Assembly: GCF_003612015.1 (NCBI RefSeq)
Contig: NZ_RARB01000002.1
Location: 249,590 to 313,589, forward strand
DNA from: Pantoea piersonii
GTDB lineage: Bacteria > Pseudomonadota > Gammaproteobacteria > Enterobacterales > Enterobacteriaceae
DNA length: 64,000 bases
Direction: 5' to 3'
Position 1 is the first letter of the stretch, and each line of letters begins with the position of its first letter. The notes under the pieces are model-generated. The model did no database searches, was not told the origin of the DNA, and saw only the letters and a program-made list of their open reading frames with translations. Below, one piece after another: positions 1 to 9,103 of the stretch. Both the position numbers and the translations under genes were made by a program.

Positions 1-96
1 GCCGGGCAGGTCGATACCAGCAAGCCGAAAGGGTTTATCTCTATGGTGATTAACGGCGAACAGTGCGCCGTGCCCTATTTCGCCTTGAAAGGCTAG
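1..96 (+). CDS. C-terminal fragment of an exopolysaccharide-cluster protein (possibly AmsF-like)
   Basis: An open frame runs from the first base to a TAG at 94-96, giving the last 31 residues of a protein that starts outside the window. The tail reads SMVINGEQCAVPYFALKG. It is too short to identify on its own. In Erwinia/Pantoea amylovoran and stewartan clusters the gene before amsJ is amsF, so an AmsF-like secreted protein is the best guess, from position only. Confidence 0.5.
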   Translation, partial: AGQVDTSKPKGFISMVINGEQCAVPYFALKG

Positions 97-284
97 TTCG
101 ACATACCGCGCCCAGGGAAGGGCGCGAGCAGCATCCTCTGGAGCATTTTTTACATTGCATATTGGTTATTTTTTTAAACACAGAGTTTACTTTTGCCCGT
201 CAGGACAGGGCGGCTTGTTTACCCGGCGCATCGCAGACGTCCAGGTCGGGTGAAAATTAAAAAAGAAATTTTTCGGAGTTTTTA

Positions 285-1547
285 ATGAAAATTTTACTGG
301 TGGGTAACCATACGTGTGGGAATCGCGGGGATGGCGCGATTCTCCGCGGGCTGATCGATTCGATACATGCCGCCCGCAGTGACATAGAGATTGATGTGAT
401 CAGCCGTTACCCAACGAGCTCTGGTTATTTGCTCCAGCAAGACATTCAGCAGGATTCGCTGTTTTTGCACAACAGTAAGTCAGCTAAGGGATTGATTGGA
501 ACGGTAAAGCGCAAGGTCGCTAACCGGCTGATGCCGAACATTATGATGGCGCATCTGGGAAAAGGTGGTCTGTTTAAATCTTTCGCCGTGCCGGCGCATC
601 TTGAAGCCTTTACCGGCAGCCTGAAGCAGTACGACGCCATTATTCAGGTCGGTGGCTCGTTCTTCGTCGATCTCTATGGCGTGACGCAGTTCGATCATGC
701 GCTCTGCGCCCTGATGGCGAAGAAGCCTCTCTATTTGATCGGCCACTCGGTCGGTCCCTTTCAGAATCCGCGCGTAAATGCACTGGCGAACTTCGTCTTT
801 GACCGTGTTGACAGCCTGGTGCTGCGCGAATCGGTCAGCCTCGATCTGATGAAAAAAGATGGCGTCACCACGCGCAAAGTCGCGCCGGGCGTCGATACCG
901 CTTTCCTGGTCCGCGCGCGCAGCGTCGAACAGCCGAGCCACAATCTGCTGCACTGGCAAAATATTATCAGCAGTCGCAAAACTATCGCGATTACCGTGCG
1001 TGAGCTGGCGCCGTTCGACAAACGCCTTGGCGTGACGCAGAAAGAGTATGAAGCCGCTTTTGGCCGCGTAATCAATGCGATGATCGCCGAAGGCTATCAG
1101 GTGGTCGCCTTCTCGACCTGCACCGGCATTGACAGCTATGCCAAAGATGATCGTATGGTGGCGCTGACGCTGCGCGACAGCATCGAGCGCCCGGAGCATT
1201 ACCATGTCATCATGGATGAGTTTAACGACCTTGAGCTGGGCATCCTGCTGAGCCACTGTCATCTCACCATCGGCACGCGCCTGCACTCTGCCATTATCTC
1301 GATGAACTTCGGCACGCCGGCCGTCGCTATCAACTACGAACACAAGTCGATGGGCGTGATGAATCAGCTCGGCCTGCCGCAGATGGCGACCGACGTGAAG
1401 AGCCTGATGGACGGCTCGCTGATCGACAAAGTCAAAGACGTGCTGGCGAATTATGACGCGATTAAACAGCAGGTCGATACGGCGGTTGCGCACGAGCGCG
1501 AAGTCGGTAACCGGATCACAGAAGAGATCCTCAACGTATTGGGGTAA
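285..1547 (+). CDS. amsJ: AmsJ/WcaK-like polysaccharide pyruvyl transferase
   Basis: A 420-residue protein of the polysaccharide pyruvyl transferase family, expected to add a pyruvate ketal from phosphoenolpyruvate to the exopolysaccharide repeat unit in the cytoplasm. The N-terminus (MKILLVGNHTCGNRGDGAIL) is nearly that of E. coli WcaK. The family's central IIQVGGSFFVD segment and C-terminal GTRLHSAIISMNFGTPAVAI segment are both present, and length matches WcaK (about 426). The start is fixed by CGGAG at 274-278. amsK follows after 4 bp. The gene order J-K-L is that of amylovoran/stewartan clusters rather than colanic acid (wzxC-wcaK-wcaL). Family is secure; the pyruvylated sugar cannot be told from sequence. 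Confidence 0.88.
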   Translation: MKILLVGNHTCGNRGDGAILRGLIDSIHAARSDIEIDVISRYPTSSGYLLQQDIQQDSLFLHNSKSAKGLIGTVKRKVANRLMPNIMMAHLGKGGLFKSFAVPAHLEAFTGSLKQYDAIIQVGGSFFVDLYGVTQFDHALCALMAKKPLYLIGHSVGPFQNPRVNALANFVFDRVDSLVLRESVSLDLMKKDGVTTRKVAPGVDTAFLVRARSVEQPSHNLLHWQNIISSRKTIAITVRELAPFDKRLGVTQKEYEAAFGRVINAMIAEGYQVVAFSTCTGIDSYAKDDRMVALTLRDSIERPEHYHVIMDEFNDLELGILLSHCHLTIGTRLHSAIISMNFGTPAVAINYEHKSMGVMNQLGLPQMATDVKSLMDGSLIDKVKDVLANYDAIKQQVDTAVAHEREVGNRITEEILNVLG

Positions 1548-1551
1548 TGCT

Positions 1552-2775
1552 ATGAAACTCACTTTTTTCACCATGCGTTTCCCGGTCGCCTCTGAGACCT
1601 TCGTGCTGAACCAGGTGACTCATTTTATCGACGCTGGCTACGACGTAGAGATCATCTCGGTATTTCCCGGCGATCTGGTGAACCGTCACGCAGCCTTCGA
1701 CGAATATCAGCTGGCGTCGCGCACGCACTATCTGCTGCCGGAAGAGAAAGTCTCAAATATCGACAAGCTCAACCAGCGGCTGAAGCTGGTGCTGCCGAAA
1801 GTAGCGAAGCCCGCGCTGATCCGCTCGCTTAACGTACGCCGCTACGGCGCGCAGTCCAGCAAGCTGCTGCTGCCCTCTATCGTGGCGAATACCCGCCAGC
1901 CCTATACCGCCGACGTGTTCCTCGTTCACTTCGGCTACGCGGGCGCGCTGGCGAATAAGCTGCGTGAGCTGGGCGTGCTGATCGGCAAGCAGGCAACGGT
2001 GTTTCACGGCGCGGATATTTCACGCCGCCATATTCTGGAAGAGCACAAGCAGGATTACGTCAATCTGTTCGAACAGAGCGAGCTGTTGCTGCCGATCAGC
2101 CATCTCTGGGAGCGCAAGCTGATCGAAATGGGCTGCCCGCCGGAGAAGATCCACGTCACGCGCATGGGCATCGAGCCGGAGAAGTTTAACTTCAAGCCGC
2201 GCAAGGCGTTTCACTCGCCGCTGCGCATCGTCTCCGTGGCGCGTCTCACTGAGAAGAAGGGACTCGACGTCGCGGTGAAGGCCAGCGAGCTGCTGAAACA
2301 GCGCGGCGGTCAGTTTGAGTTCACCATTATCGGCAACGGCGACCAGGATGCGATGATGCGCGAGCATATCGCCAACGCCGGGCTGGAAGATTGTGTCAGC
2401 ATGCCGGGCTTCAAGCCGCAGGAGGAGATTCGCGCCGCCCTGAGCGAGGCGGATATCTTCCTGCTGCCCTCCAAAACCGCCGCCGATGGCGATATGGAGG
2501 GGATACCGGTGGCGCTGATGGAAGCGATGGCGGTGGGCTTGCCGGTGGTCTCCACCTTCCACAGCGGCATTCCCGAGCTGATTGAAAACAACGTTTCAGG
2601 CTGGCTGGTGCCGGAAGATGACGCCGAGGCGCTGGCCGATACGCTGTTCAGGCTGTCGCAGGGCGATATCGATGTGGCACCAGTGGTCGCGGCGGCGCGG
2701 CATAAGGTCGAAACGGAATTCAATCAGCATATCGCCTATGGAGAACTGGCGCGGCTGCTGGAGCAGCTGGCGTGA
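1552..2775 (+). CDS. amsK: AmsK/WcaL-like exopolysaccharide glycosyltransferase (GT4)
   Basis: A 407-residue GT-B fold glycosyltransferase that should transfer one sugar to the lipid-linked exopolysaccharide unit at the inner face of the membrane. The C-terminal half has the GT4 signature: SVARLTEKKGLDVAVKA, then a FTIIGNGDQ strand, then the nucleotide-sugar motif around DMEGIPVALMEAMAVGLPVV. The open frame extends upstream to 1453, but that part overlaps amsJ; the ATG at 1552 gives MKLTFFTMRFPV, the usual WcaL/AmsK start and length. The stop overlaps the amsL GTG by 4 bp (GTGA), indicating translational coupling. Donor sugar unknown. Confidence 0.87.
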   Translation: MKLTFFTMRFPVASETFVLNQVTHFIDAGYDVEIISVFPGDLVNRHAAFDEYQLASRTHYLLPEEKVSNIDKLNQRLKLVLPKVAKPALIRSLNVRRYGAQSSKLLLPSIVANTRQPYTADVFLVHFGYAGALANKLRELGVLIGKQATVFHGADISRRHILEEHKQDYVNLFEQSELLLPISHLWERKLIEMGCPPEKIHVTRMGIEPEKFNFKPRKAFHSPLRIVSVARLTEKKGLDVAVKASELLKQRGGQFEFTIIGNGDQDAMMREHIANAGLEDCVSMPGFKPQEEIRAALSEADIFLLPSKTAADGDMEGIPVALMEAMAVGLPVVSTFHSGIPELIENNVSGWLVPEDDAEALADTLFRLSQGDIDVAPVVAAARHKVETEFNQHIAYGELARLLEQLA

Positions 2776-4112
2776 GCGGACTGAAAAAACAGGCGGTATG
2801 GCTGTTCGGCAGTACCTGTTTCGCCGCGCTACTGCAGGTACTGCAGCTCAGCGTGCTGGCGCGCAAGCTGGAAGCGCACGAGCTGGGGCTGCTGGCGATT
2901 ATCAACGCCATTCTGGCGGTCGCCACCGTGCTGCAGGATATGGGGATGAGCAGCTATCTCGTGCATCGTCAGGAGATCACCCGGCGCGAGCAGAGCACCA
3001 TTTACTGGGTTAACGTTTCGCTGAGCCTGGTGACCGGTTTGATCCTGCTCGGCATCGCGTATCCGGTCGCCTGGTTCTACCATCTGCCGGAGCTGGTAGG
3101 GCTGATTATGCTTACCAGCCTCAACTTCCTCGTGCTGGGTCACCTGTCGCAGTATCAGGCGCACTACATCAAAACCAAACGTATGGTGTTGCTCGCCAAA
3201 ATCGAGATGGCGACCAAACTGTTCGCGTTTGCCTGTACCGTAGCGATGCTCTGCTTTACATCGCTGACGGTGGCGGCGGCGATCCTTGGGCTGTTTATCA
3301 ACGCTTTTACCCGCATTCTCTGCATGATCGCCTTCGGCGAGAAGTCGTGGCGGCCCACGTGGGAGTTTGATAAAGCCACCTTTATCAGCGCGGTGCGTTA
3401 CGGCATCTATCAGCTTGGTTCGCAGACCATCAATCAGCTGCGCACTCAGGCGGACGCCCTGATTGTCGGTAAGGTTATGGGCGCAGAGATGCTCGGCATC
3501 TATTCGCTGGCGAAAGAGCTGATCCTCCAGCCGCTCAAGCTGGTATCGCCGGTTATCAACCGCCTGGCGCTGCCGCGCTTCGCGGAGAAACAGCAGGATC
3601 CCGAGCAGCTCAAAAAGCTGTTCCTGAAGGGCACCTTCGTTATCATGCTCTTCAGCAGCGCGATGTACCTGGCTATCGGGATTCTTTCGCCGGTGATTGT
3701 GCGGGTGTTGTACGGCGCGTCGCACGAGCAGGTTTACCATCTGATCCCGCTGATGCTGCTGTTCGGCATGCTGCGCCCGATGGGCGGGCTGACCGGCGCT
3801 ATTTCGCAGGCGAACGGCCGCACCAACGTCGAGTTCTACTGGAATATCGTGGCGAGTCTGGTGGTGCTGGCGGTGCTGGCGACCACTTTTATCTGGCCGA
3901 ACGTGCTTTACGTGGCGCTGACGCTGTCGATCTCGCAGGTGCTGATCTCCGCCTTCGCGCATCCGTTCTTTATTAAGCCAGTTATCGGTATCCGCTTTAT
4001 GCCCTATGCGCGACAGTGGGTGTCGGTGTCGGCGCTATTTATCGCGGTAATTGTGCTGGTGAATCATTTCGACCTGTTTGTTATGCCGGAGTGGTTCGAA
4101 CGCTGGCTCTAA
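2772..4112 (+). CDS. amsL: AmsL/WzxC-like repeat-unit flippase
   Basis: A 446-residue very hydrophobic protein with about 12 predicted membrane segments, of the MOP/Wzx polysaccharide transporter family. It would flip the undecaprenyl-linked exopolysaccharide repeat across the inner membrane. The sequence starts MSGLKKQAVWLFGSTCFAAL and contains the WzxC-like stretch YQLGSQTINQLRTQADALIVG in the middle. It starts with GTG at 2772, overlapping the amsK stop by 4 bp. It is the last gene of the run, followed directly by a strong terminator. It is shorter than E. coli WzxC (492) and close to AmsL in length. Substrate is inferred from the neighbours. Confidence 0.85.
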   Translation: MSGLKKQAVWLFGSTCFAALLQVLQLSVLARKLEAHELGLLAIINAILAVATVLQDMGMSSYLVHRQEITRREQSTIYWVNVSLSLVTGLILLGIAYPVAWFYHLPELVGLIMLTSLNFLVLGHLSQYQAHYIKTKRMVLLAKIEMATKLFAFACTVAMLCFTSLTVAAAILGLFINAFTRILCMIAFGEKSWRPTWEFDKATFISAVRYGIYQLGSQTINQLRTQADALIVGKVMGAEMLGIYSLAKELILQPLKLVSPVINRLALPRFAEKQQDPEQLKKLFLKGTFVIMLFSSAMYLAIGILSPVIVRVLYGASHEQVYHLIPLMLLFGMLRPMGGLTGAISQANGRTNVEFYWNIVASLVVLAVLATTFIWPNVLYVALTLSISQVLISAFAHPFFIKPVIGIRFMPYARQWVSVSALFIAVIVLVNHFDLFVMPEWFERWL

Positions 4113-4128
4113 TCAATGGGTGTTATCC

Positions 4129-4160
4129 CGGGCGGCCGCTGTGCCGCCCGATTCTTTTTT
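4129..4160 (+). terminator. Rho-independent terminator of the exopolysaccharide operon
   Basis: An 8-bp perfect GC-rich stem (CGGGCGGC at 4129-4136, GCCGCCCG at 4143-4150) with a 6-base loop is followed by ATTCTTTTTT. It lies 16 bp after the amsL stop. Confidence 0.9.
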
Positions 4161-4282
4161 AGCCTGGCATTGCACCTGATCAGCCACCGTTGCTGAAGAG
4201 GGTTTTAACGCATGGTTTAGCGCTTGTCTTTACTCACTTTATGGCGTGTCTGAATAGTGGGAAAAAGATGAATTTCTAAGGG

Positions 4283-4325
4283 TTGACAGGCATTTAGTGT
4301 CGGATTTTCAGATAAAGATTATACT
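4283..4325 (+). promoter_or_regulatory. Candidate galF promoter region
   Basis: A perfect -35 hexamer TTGACA lies at 4283-4288 and a good -10 hexamer TATACT at 4320-4325, but they are 31 bp apart, so they cannot form one promoter. Either each pairs with a weak partner or only one is used. The stretch between the terminator and galF must hold the galF start point. This is a candidate only. Confidence 0.35.
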
Positions 4326-4387
4326 TGCTGTTCTGGCCGAGACTGCATAATCGACCACACGTATTCACTTCATGAAATGGAAAAAAT

Positions 4388-5284
4388 ATGACCAAGCTTA
4401 AAGCAGTAATCCCGGTTGCGGGTCTCGGTATGCATATGCTCCCGGCGACGAAAGCAATTCCAAAAGAGATGCTGCCTGTCGTTGATAAGCCGATGATTCA
4501 ATATATCATTGATGAATGCGTTGCCGCGGGCATCAAAGAGATTGTGCTGGTCACCCATGCTTCCAAAAATGCGGTGGAAAACCACTTCGATACCACTTAC
4601 GAGCTGGAAGCGCTGCTCGAAGCGCGCGTTAAACGTCAGCTGCTGAGCGAAGTGCAGTCTATTTGCCCGCCGGGCGTGACCATTATGAACGTGCGTCAGG
4701 CGCAACCGCTGGGTCTGGGTCACTCTATCCTGTGCGCCCGTCCGATGATTGGCGACAACCCCTTTGTTGTCGTCCTGCCGGACGTGCTGCTGGACGACTC
4801 CACCGCTGACCACCTGCGCTACAACCTGGCCGCTATGGTGGCGCGCTTTGAAGAGACCGGCCATAGCCAGGTGCTGGCGCAGCATATGCCGACTTCCGAT
4901 CTCAGAGAGTACTCGGTAATTACCACCGAGCAGCCGCTGGATAACCCAGGCGACGTCAGCACTATCACCAATTTCGTTGAGAAGCCGGAAGAGCCGGCGC
5001 CGCTTAACTCCGATCTGGCTGCGGTCGGCCGCTATGTGCTCTCTGCAGACATCTGGGGCGAGCTTGAACGTACCGAGCCGGGCGCATGGGGCCGTATTCA
5101 GCTTACCGACGCTATCGCCAGCCTGAGCCAGAAGAAGCCGGTTGACGCCGCACTGCTGACGGGTCGCAGCTTCGACTGCGGGCGCAAGCTTGGCTATATG
5201 CAGGCATTTGTCTCTTACGGCCTGCGCAGCAACACCATGGGGCAGGAATTCCGCGCCGCCATCGAGAAAATTCTGGCAAAATAA
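4388..5284 (+). CDS. galF: GalF, UDP-glucose pyrophosphorylase-like protein
   Basis: A 298-residue nucleotidyltransferase-fold protein, the non-catalytic or weakly active paralogue of GalU. It is thought to modulate GalU and so the UDP-glucose supply for surface polysaccharides. The N-terminal motif reads [20 protein letters not shown]: the catalytic Thr-Arg of GalU (GLGTRMLP) is replaced by Met-His, the hallmark of GalF. The rest ([35 protein letters not shown]) follows E. coli GalF closely and length is equal. It sits just before galE and the O-antigen island, its usual place in Enterobacterales. Confidence 0.95.
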   Translation: MTKLKAVIPVAGLGMHMLPATKAIPKEMLPVVDKPMIQYIIDECVAAGIKEIVLVTHASKNAVENHFDTTYELEALLEARVKRQLLSEVQSICPPGVTIMNVRQAQPLGLGHSILCARPMIGDNPFVVVLPDVLLDDSTADHLRYNLAAMVARFEETGHSQVLAQHMPTSDLREYSVITTEQPLDNPGDVSTITNFVEKPEEPAPLNSDLAAVGRYVLSADIWGELERTEPGAWGRIQLTDAIASLSQKKPVDAALLTGRSFDCGRKLGYMQAFVSYGLRSNTMGQEFRAAIEKILAK

Positions 5285-5337
5285 CCTTTTCTCACGTTTT
5301 GCCGCGCATCGACGCGGCAGCTTTGACAGGAGCACAC

Positions 5338-6351
5338 ATGGCTATTTTGGTAACGGGCGGGGCGGGATATATCGGCTCCCATACGGTGCTGGCGTTATTG
5401 CAGCGCGGCGACGACGTTGTAGTACTGGATAACCTGTGCAACGCCTCGCGCGAGGCGATCAATCGCGTCGAGAAGCTGGCCGGGAAAAAGGCGACCTTTG
5501 TGGAAGGCGATGTCCGCGACCGCGCCTGCCTGCGCGATCTTTTCGCCAGCAATGAGATCACAGCGGTTATCCACTTCGCCGCGCTGAAGGCGGTAGGGGA
5601 GTCAACCCGCATGCCGCTGGAGTATTACGACAACAACGTCGCTGGCACAGTCGTGCTGCTGGAAGAGATGCGCGCCGCAGGCATCTATAACTTTATCTTC
5701 AGCTCTTCCGCCACCGTCTATGGCGCCGACGCGCCGGTTCCCTATGTGGAAACCACGCCGATCGGCGGCACGACCAGCCCTTACGGCACGTCCAAGCTGA
5801 TGATTGAGTTCGTGATGCGCGACTTCGCCTTTGCCGAACCAAAATTCAAAGCCATTGCGCTGCGCTACTTTAACCCGGTCGGCGCACATGAGTCTGGCGA
5901 GATCGGCGAAGACCCGACCGGCATTCCTAACAACCTGCTGCCCTATATCGCGCAGGTAGCGATTGGCCGTCTGCCGCAGCTCGGCGTGTTCGGCGGCGAT
6001 TACCCGACGCCGGACGGCACCTGTCAGCGCGACTACATTCACGTTGTCGACCTGGCGGAAGGGCACCTGAAGGCACTCGATCATCTGCCGAAAGTCGAGG
6101 GTTATAAGGCTTACAATCTCGGCGCGGGCAAAGGCTACTCAGTGCTTGAAATGATCAAGGCGTTTGAGGCAGCTTCTGGTAAACAGATCCCTTATGAGAT
6201 CAAACCGCGTCGCGACGGCGATCTGGCAGCCTTCTGGGCTGATGCGAGCCTGGCGGACAAGGAGCTGGACTGGCGCGTGTCGCGCGGGATCGAAGAGATG
6301 ATGCGCGATACGTGGAACTGGCAGAGTAAGAACCCGGATGGGTTCCGCTGA
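5338..6351 (+). CDS. galE: UDP-glucose 4-epimerase
   Basis: A 337-residue extended short-chain dehydrogenase that interconverts UDP-glucose and UDP-galactose in the cytoplasm, here probably for exopolysaccharide and LPS synthesis. It has the NAD-binding GGAGYIG motif at residues 7-13, the SSSATVYG strand with Ser124, and the catalytic pair Tyr149-x3-Lys153 in SPYGTSK. Those positions match E. coli GalE (338 residues). An upstream in-frame extension to 5299 is rejected because AGGAG at 5328-5332 serves the ATG at 5338. It lies 53 bp after galF and is followed by a terminator. Ams clusters of Erwinia/Pantoea also end with galF-galE. Confidence 0.95.
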   Translation: MAILVTGGAGYIGSHTVLALLQRGDDVVVLDNLCNASREAINRVEKLAGKKATFVEGDVRDRACLRDLFASNEITAVIHFAALKAVGESTRMPLEYYDNNVAGTVVLLEEMRAAGIYNFIFSSSATVYGADAPVPYVETTPIGGTTSPYGTSKLMIEFVMRDFAFAEPKFKAIALRYFNPVGAHESGEIGEDPTGIPNNLLPYIAQVAIGRLPQLGVFGGDYPTPDGTCQRDYIHVVDLAEGHLKALDHLPKVEGYKAYNLGAGKGYSVLEMIKAFEAASGKQIPYEIKPRRDGDLAAFWADASLADKELDWRVSRGIEEMMRDTWNWQSKNPDGFR

Positions 6352-6372
6352 ATAATATCAATTTAATAACGA

Positions 6373-6398
6373 GCCTGGTCTAAGACCGGGCTTTTTTA
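6373..6398 (+). terminator. Terminator of galF-galE
   Basis: GCCTGGTC at 6373-6380 pairs with GACCGGGC at 6384-6391 (one G-T pair) around a 3-base loop. Six Ts follow. Confidence 0.88.
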
Positions 6399-6785
6399 TT
6401 TGTATAAGTTATCAGATATAACGCTTAAGTGAGTGAACAGAATAGATGCCTACGATAAAAATCAATTAACTCTCTTGAAACGTTCAAAAACAGATTTATC
6501 TGATGCGAACTAGCATTTAAGCTTACAGTCTTACTCAATGTGAGATAGCTCTTTGAATGAATTTCGCCCAAGTGAAACTTAAATGGTAATACTTAAATTT
6601 CAGAGGGTTAAAGTGAGAATCACATAGCGGTTGTGTGGAGCCATGGAAGGTAGCGACTGACCATAGAAACCTGTGTTAATTTGCTACTACACAAGGTACT
6701 ATTTACGGTTGTGAATTATCACCTGGTAAGTTTTGGGTGAATAATATACGAAGGTTAAAGGTTAGTAGTAATAATATATTTTCGC
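6399..6785. other. AT-rich non-coding stretch before the O-antigen operon
   Basis: There is no gene-like reading frame on either strand. Base composition drops sharply relative to galE. The O-antigen operon promoter should lie here, but I could not single out a convincing -35/-10 pair. AT-rich stretches such as AATAATATACG (about 6740) and AATAATATATTTTC (about 6770) are possible -10 regions. Confidence 0.5.
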
Positions 6786-6824
6786 ATATTGCATTGGCGC
6801 TTACATGCCAAGGGCGGTAGCGTG
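6786..6824 (+). promoter_or_regulatory. JUMPstart / ops element (RfaH recruitment site)
   Basis: The 12-base ops core GGCGGTAGCGTG is present without mismatch at 6813-6824. The bases before it (GCT...GCCA.G) also follow the 39-bp JUMPstart consensus known upstream of enterobacterial O-antigen and capsule operons. At ops, paused RNA polymerase recruits RfaH, which suppresses termination through long operons. It lies 265 bp before rfbB, so it is in a long untranslated leader. The exact core is seen directly; its function is established knowledge. Confidence 0.93.
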
Positions 6825-7089
6825 GTCATTTTCTCTCTTCTTGGTTAATATTTAGCCATCGATGCTGGTATGACCTGGAAGTTAAGGGATCTAGCGGTGC
6901 CTTATTAAGCTTTGGCTTGTTCTGTATTTTGTATGCATTGAACTGAGCTTTTCAGTTTGAACCGAAACAGCCAGTAGCTTGCTTTAAACACATGGTGTAA
7001 ACAATATTCAGTTCTATCCTGCAGCTAAGCGTTTGAGTTGCTTCTGAATGCGCGCAGGTAGAGGTGTCGTAAAGGATGAATGGAAAACT

Positions 7090-8169
7090 ATGAAGATTTT
7101 AGTAACGGGTGGCGCGGGCTTTATTGGATCGGCAGTTGTCAGGCACATTATCAATGAAACTCAGGATGAAGTCATTAATGTGGATAAGCTGACTTATGCT
7201 GGCAATCTTGAGTCTTTAAAAGAGGTTGCAGACAGCTCGCGCTATCAGTTCCGACAGGCAGATATCTGCGATACTGCGGCGATTTCAGCCATTCTGAATG
7301 AGTTCCAGCCCGATGCTGTTATGCATCTTGCAGCGGAAAGCCATGTTGACCGCTCAATCACTGGACCAGCAGAATTCGTCCAAACCAACGTTGTTGGCAC
7401 CTATAGCCTCCTGGAAGCAAGTCGCCAATATTGGTCTGGGCTTGATGAACAGCGCAAACAAGCGTTTCGTTTTCATCATATCTCTACTGATGAAGTCTAT
7501 GGCGATCTGCCGCATCCAGATGAAATGAGTGGTGAGCTGCCTCTCTTCACAGAAACTACGCCATACGCACCCAGCAGCCCTTACTCTTCCACCAAAGCAG
7601 CCAGCGACCATCTGGTACGTGCCTGGGGAAGAACCTATAAATTGCCGGTTATCATTACTAATTGTTCTAACAATTACGGTCCATATCATTTTCCAGAAAA
7701 ACTGATTCCTTTGATTATCAGCAACGCCCTGGAAGGCAAGCCTCTTCCGATTTATGGAAAAGGTGATCAAATTCGCGACTGGCTCTATGTCGAAGACCAT
7801 GCTCGCGCACTCTATATTGTCGTAACTCAGGCTCAGCCGGGCACGACTTATAACGTTGGTGGTCACAACGAAAAGAAAAACATTGATGTGGTTTATAAGG
7901 TGTGTGAATTACTTGATGAATTGATGCCGAAGCCTGAAAAATATCAGCAGCAGATCACTTATGTAGCTGACCGACCAGGCCACGACCGCCGTTATGCTAT
8001 CGACTCAAGTAAAATTCAGCGTGAGCTGGGCTGGAAGCCTGCGGAAACTTTTGAAACGGGTCTACGTAAAACGGTCGAGTGGTATCTTGCTAATGCTGAC
8101 TGGGTAAACAATGTCAAAAGTGGTGCTTATCAAAACTGGATCGAACAAAACTACGAGAAGCGCGATTGA
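7090..8169 (+). CDS. rfbB: dTDP-glucose 4,6-dehydratase
   Basis: A 359-residue extended SDR enzyme, second step of dTDP-L-rhamnose synthesis (dTDP-glucose to dTDP-4-keto-6-deoxyglucose). It has the NAD motif GGAGFIGS near the N-terminus, the dehydratase triad Thr133-Asp134-Glu135 (STDEVYG), and Tyr165-x3-Lys169 (SPYSSTK). Length matches RmlB (about 361). I chose the ATG at 7090 (MKILVTGG); the 14-residue extension from 7048 does not fit the family. It is the first gene after the ops leader and overlaps rfbD by one base. Its AT-richness contrasts with galE. A second copy (rffG) normally exists in the ECA cluster. Confidence 0.96.
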   Translation: MKILVTGGAGFIGSAVVRHIINETQDEVINVDKLTYAGNLESLKEVADSSRYQFRQADICDTAAISAILNEFQPDAVMHLAAESHVDRSITGPAEFVQTNVVGTYSLLEASRQYWSGLDEQRKQAFRFHHISTDEVYGDLPHPDEMSGELPLFTETTPYAPSSPYSSTKAASDHLVRAWGRTYKLPVIITNCSNNYGPYHFPEKLIPLIISNALEGKPLPIYGKGDQIRDWLYVEDHARALYIVVTQAQPGTTYNVGGHNEKKNIDVVYKVCELLDELMPKPEKYQQQITYVADRPGHDRRYAIDSSKIQRELGWKPAETFETGLRKTVEWYLANADWVNNVKSGAYQNWIEQNYEKRD

Positions 8170-9056
8170 TGAATATTTTATTGTTTGGCAAAAATGGTCA
8201 AGTAGGTTGGGAACTACAACGTGCGCTCGCGCCATTAGGTAATGTGATAGCTCTTGATTCGCGTTCCACTCACTACTGTGGCAATTTCAATGATCCTGAG
8301 GGTGTAGCAGAAACGGTCAGGACCATTAAGCCGCAAATTATTGTCAATGCAGCCGCTTATACAGCTGTTGATAAAGCTGAAAGCGAACAAGAAAGCGCCA
8401 AATGTATCAATACATTAGCGGTAATTGAAATCGCTAAAGCGGCAGAAGAAGTTGGTGCATGGTTTATCCATTACTCAACAGATTACGTGTTTAATGGTCA
8501 GGGCGTCAGGGCCTGGAGAGAAGAGGATGCAACAGGCCCGTTGAGTGTTTATGGTCAGACTAAGTTAGAAGGTGAAAAAGCAATTCAACGTTATTGCGCA
8601 CGTCACCTGATATTTCGTACTAGCTGGGTTTACGCGGCAAAAGGTAATAACTTTGCTAAAACCATGATTAAACTGGCAAAAGAGCGCGATACTCTATCTG
8701 TGATAAATGACCAACATGGTGCGCCAACAGGTGCGGATCTGATTGCTGATTGTACGGCGCATGCAATCAGAACAGCTATTGTGGATAACAACGTTGCAGG
8801 TATCTATCATTTAATTGCATCGGGCGAAACTACATGGCATGCCTATGCGACTAAAGTGATCAACATAGCCAGAGAACAAGGCGTAGAATTAAAAGTCCAG
8901 ACTATTAATCCGGTGCCTACCAGTTCGTTTCCTACACCAGCAAAACGACCAGCAAATTCCCGGCTCAATACAGAAAAATTTCAGCGTACTTTCAATCTAA
9001 CCTTACCAGAATGGCAAATGGGTGTTGAACGTATGTTAATTGAAACTCTCGGATAA
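8169..9056 (+). CDS. rfbD: dTDP-4-dehydrorhamnose reductase
   Basis: A 295-residue SDR that performs the last reduction giving dTDP-L-rhamnose. It starts [20 protein letters not shown], almost identical to enterobacterial RmlD, with GKNGQVG as the cofactor loop and the catalytic pair Tyr128-x3-Lys132 in SVYGQTK, the same numbering as the Salmonella enzyme. A TTG at 8166 is in frame, but the ATG at 8169, which shares a base with the rfbB stop (TGATG), gives the standard N-terminus. The order B-D-A-C is the usual enterobacterial one. Confidence 0.95.
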   Translation: MNILLFGKNGQVGWELQRALAPLGNVIALDSRSTHYCGNFNDPEGVAETVRTIKPQIIVNAAAYTAVDKAESEQESAKCINTLAVIEIAKAAEEVGAWFIHYSTDYVFNGQGVRAWREEDATGPLSVYGQTKLEGEKAIQRYCARHLIFRTSWVYAAKGNNFAKTMIKLAKERDTLSVINDQHGAPTGADLIADCTAHAIRTAIVDNNVAGIYHLIASGETTWHAYATKVINIAREQGVELKVQTINPVPTSSFPTPAKRPANSRLNTEKFQRTFNLTLPEWQMGVERMLIETLG

Positions 9057-9103
9057 TAAATAGTAACGGGCAATTTAAATTTGCCTGAAAATAAGGTGGT
9101 AAT

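Noticed and set aside
63..260. 65-codon ORF upstream of amsJ
   Set aside because: It starts inside the preceding gene's end, has no ribosome-binding site or family resemblance, and lies across the region that should hold regulatory DNA.
480..1574. 364-codon minus-strand ORF opposite amsJ
   Set aside because: It is the antisense shadow of a well-supported gene, with His/Arg/Gln-rich composition typical of shadow frames in GC-rich DNA.
4283..4325. TTGACA plus TATACT as one promoter
   Set aside because: The spacing of 31 bp is far outside the 16-18 bp range, so they cannot work together; kept only as a candidate region.
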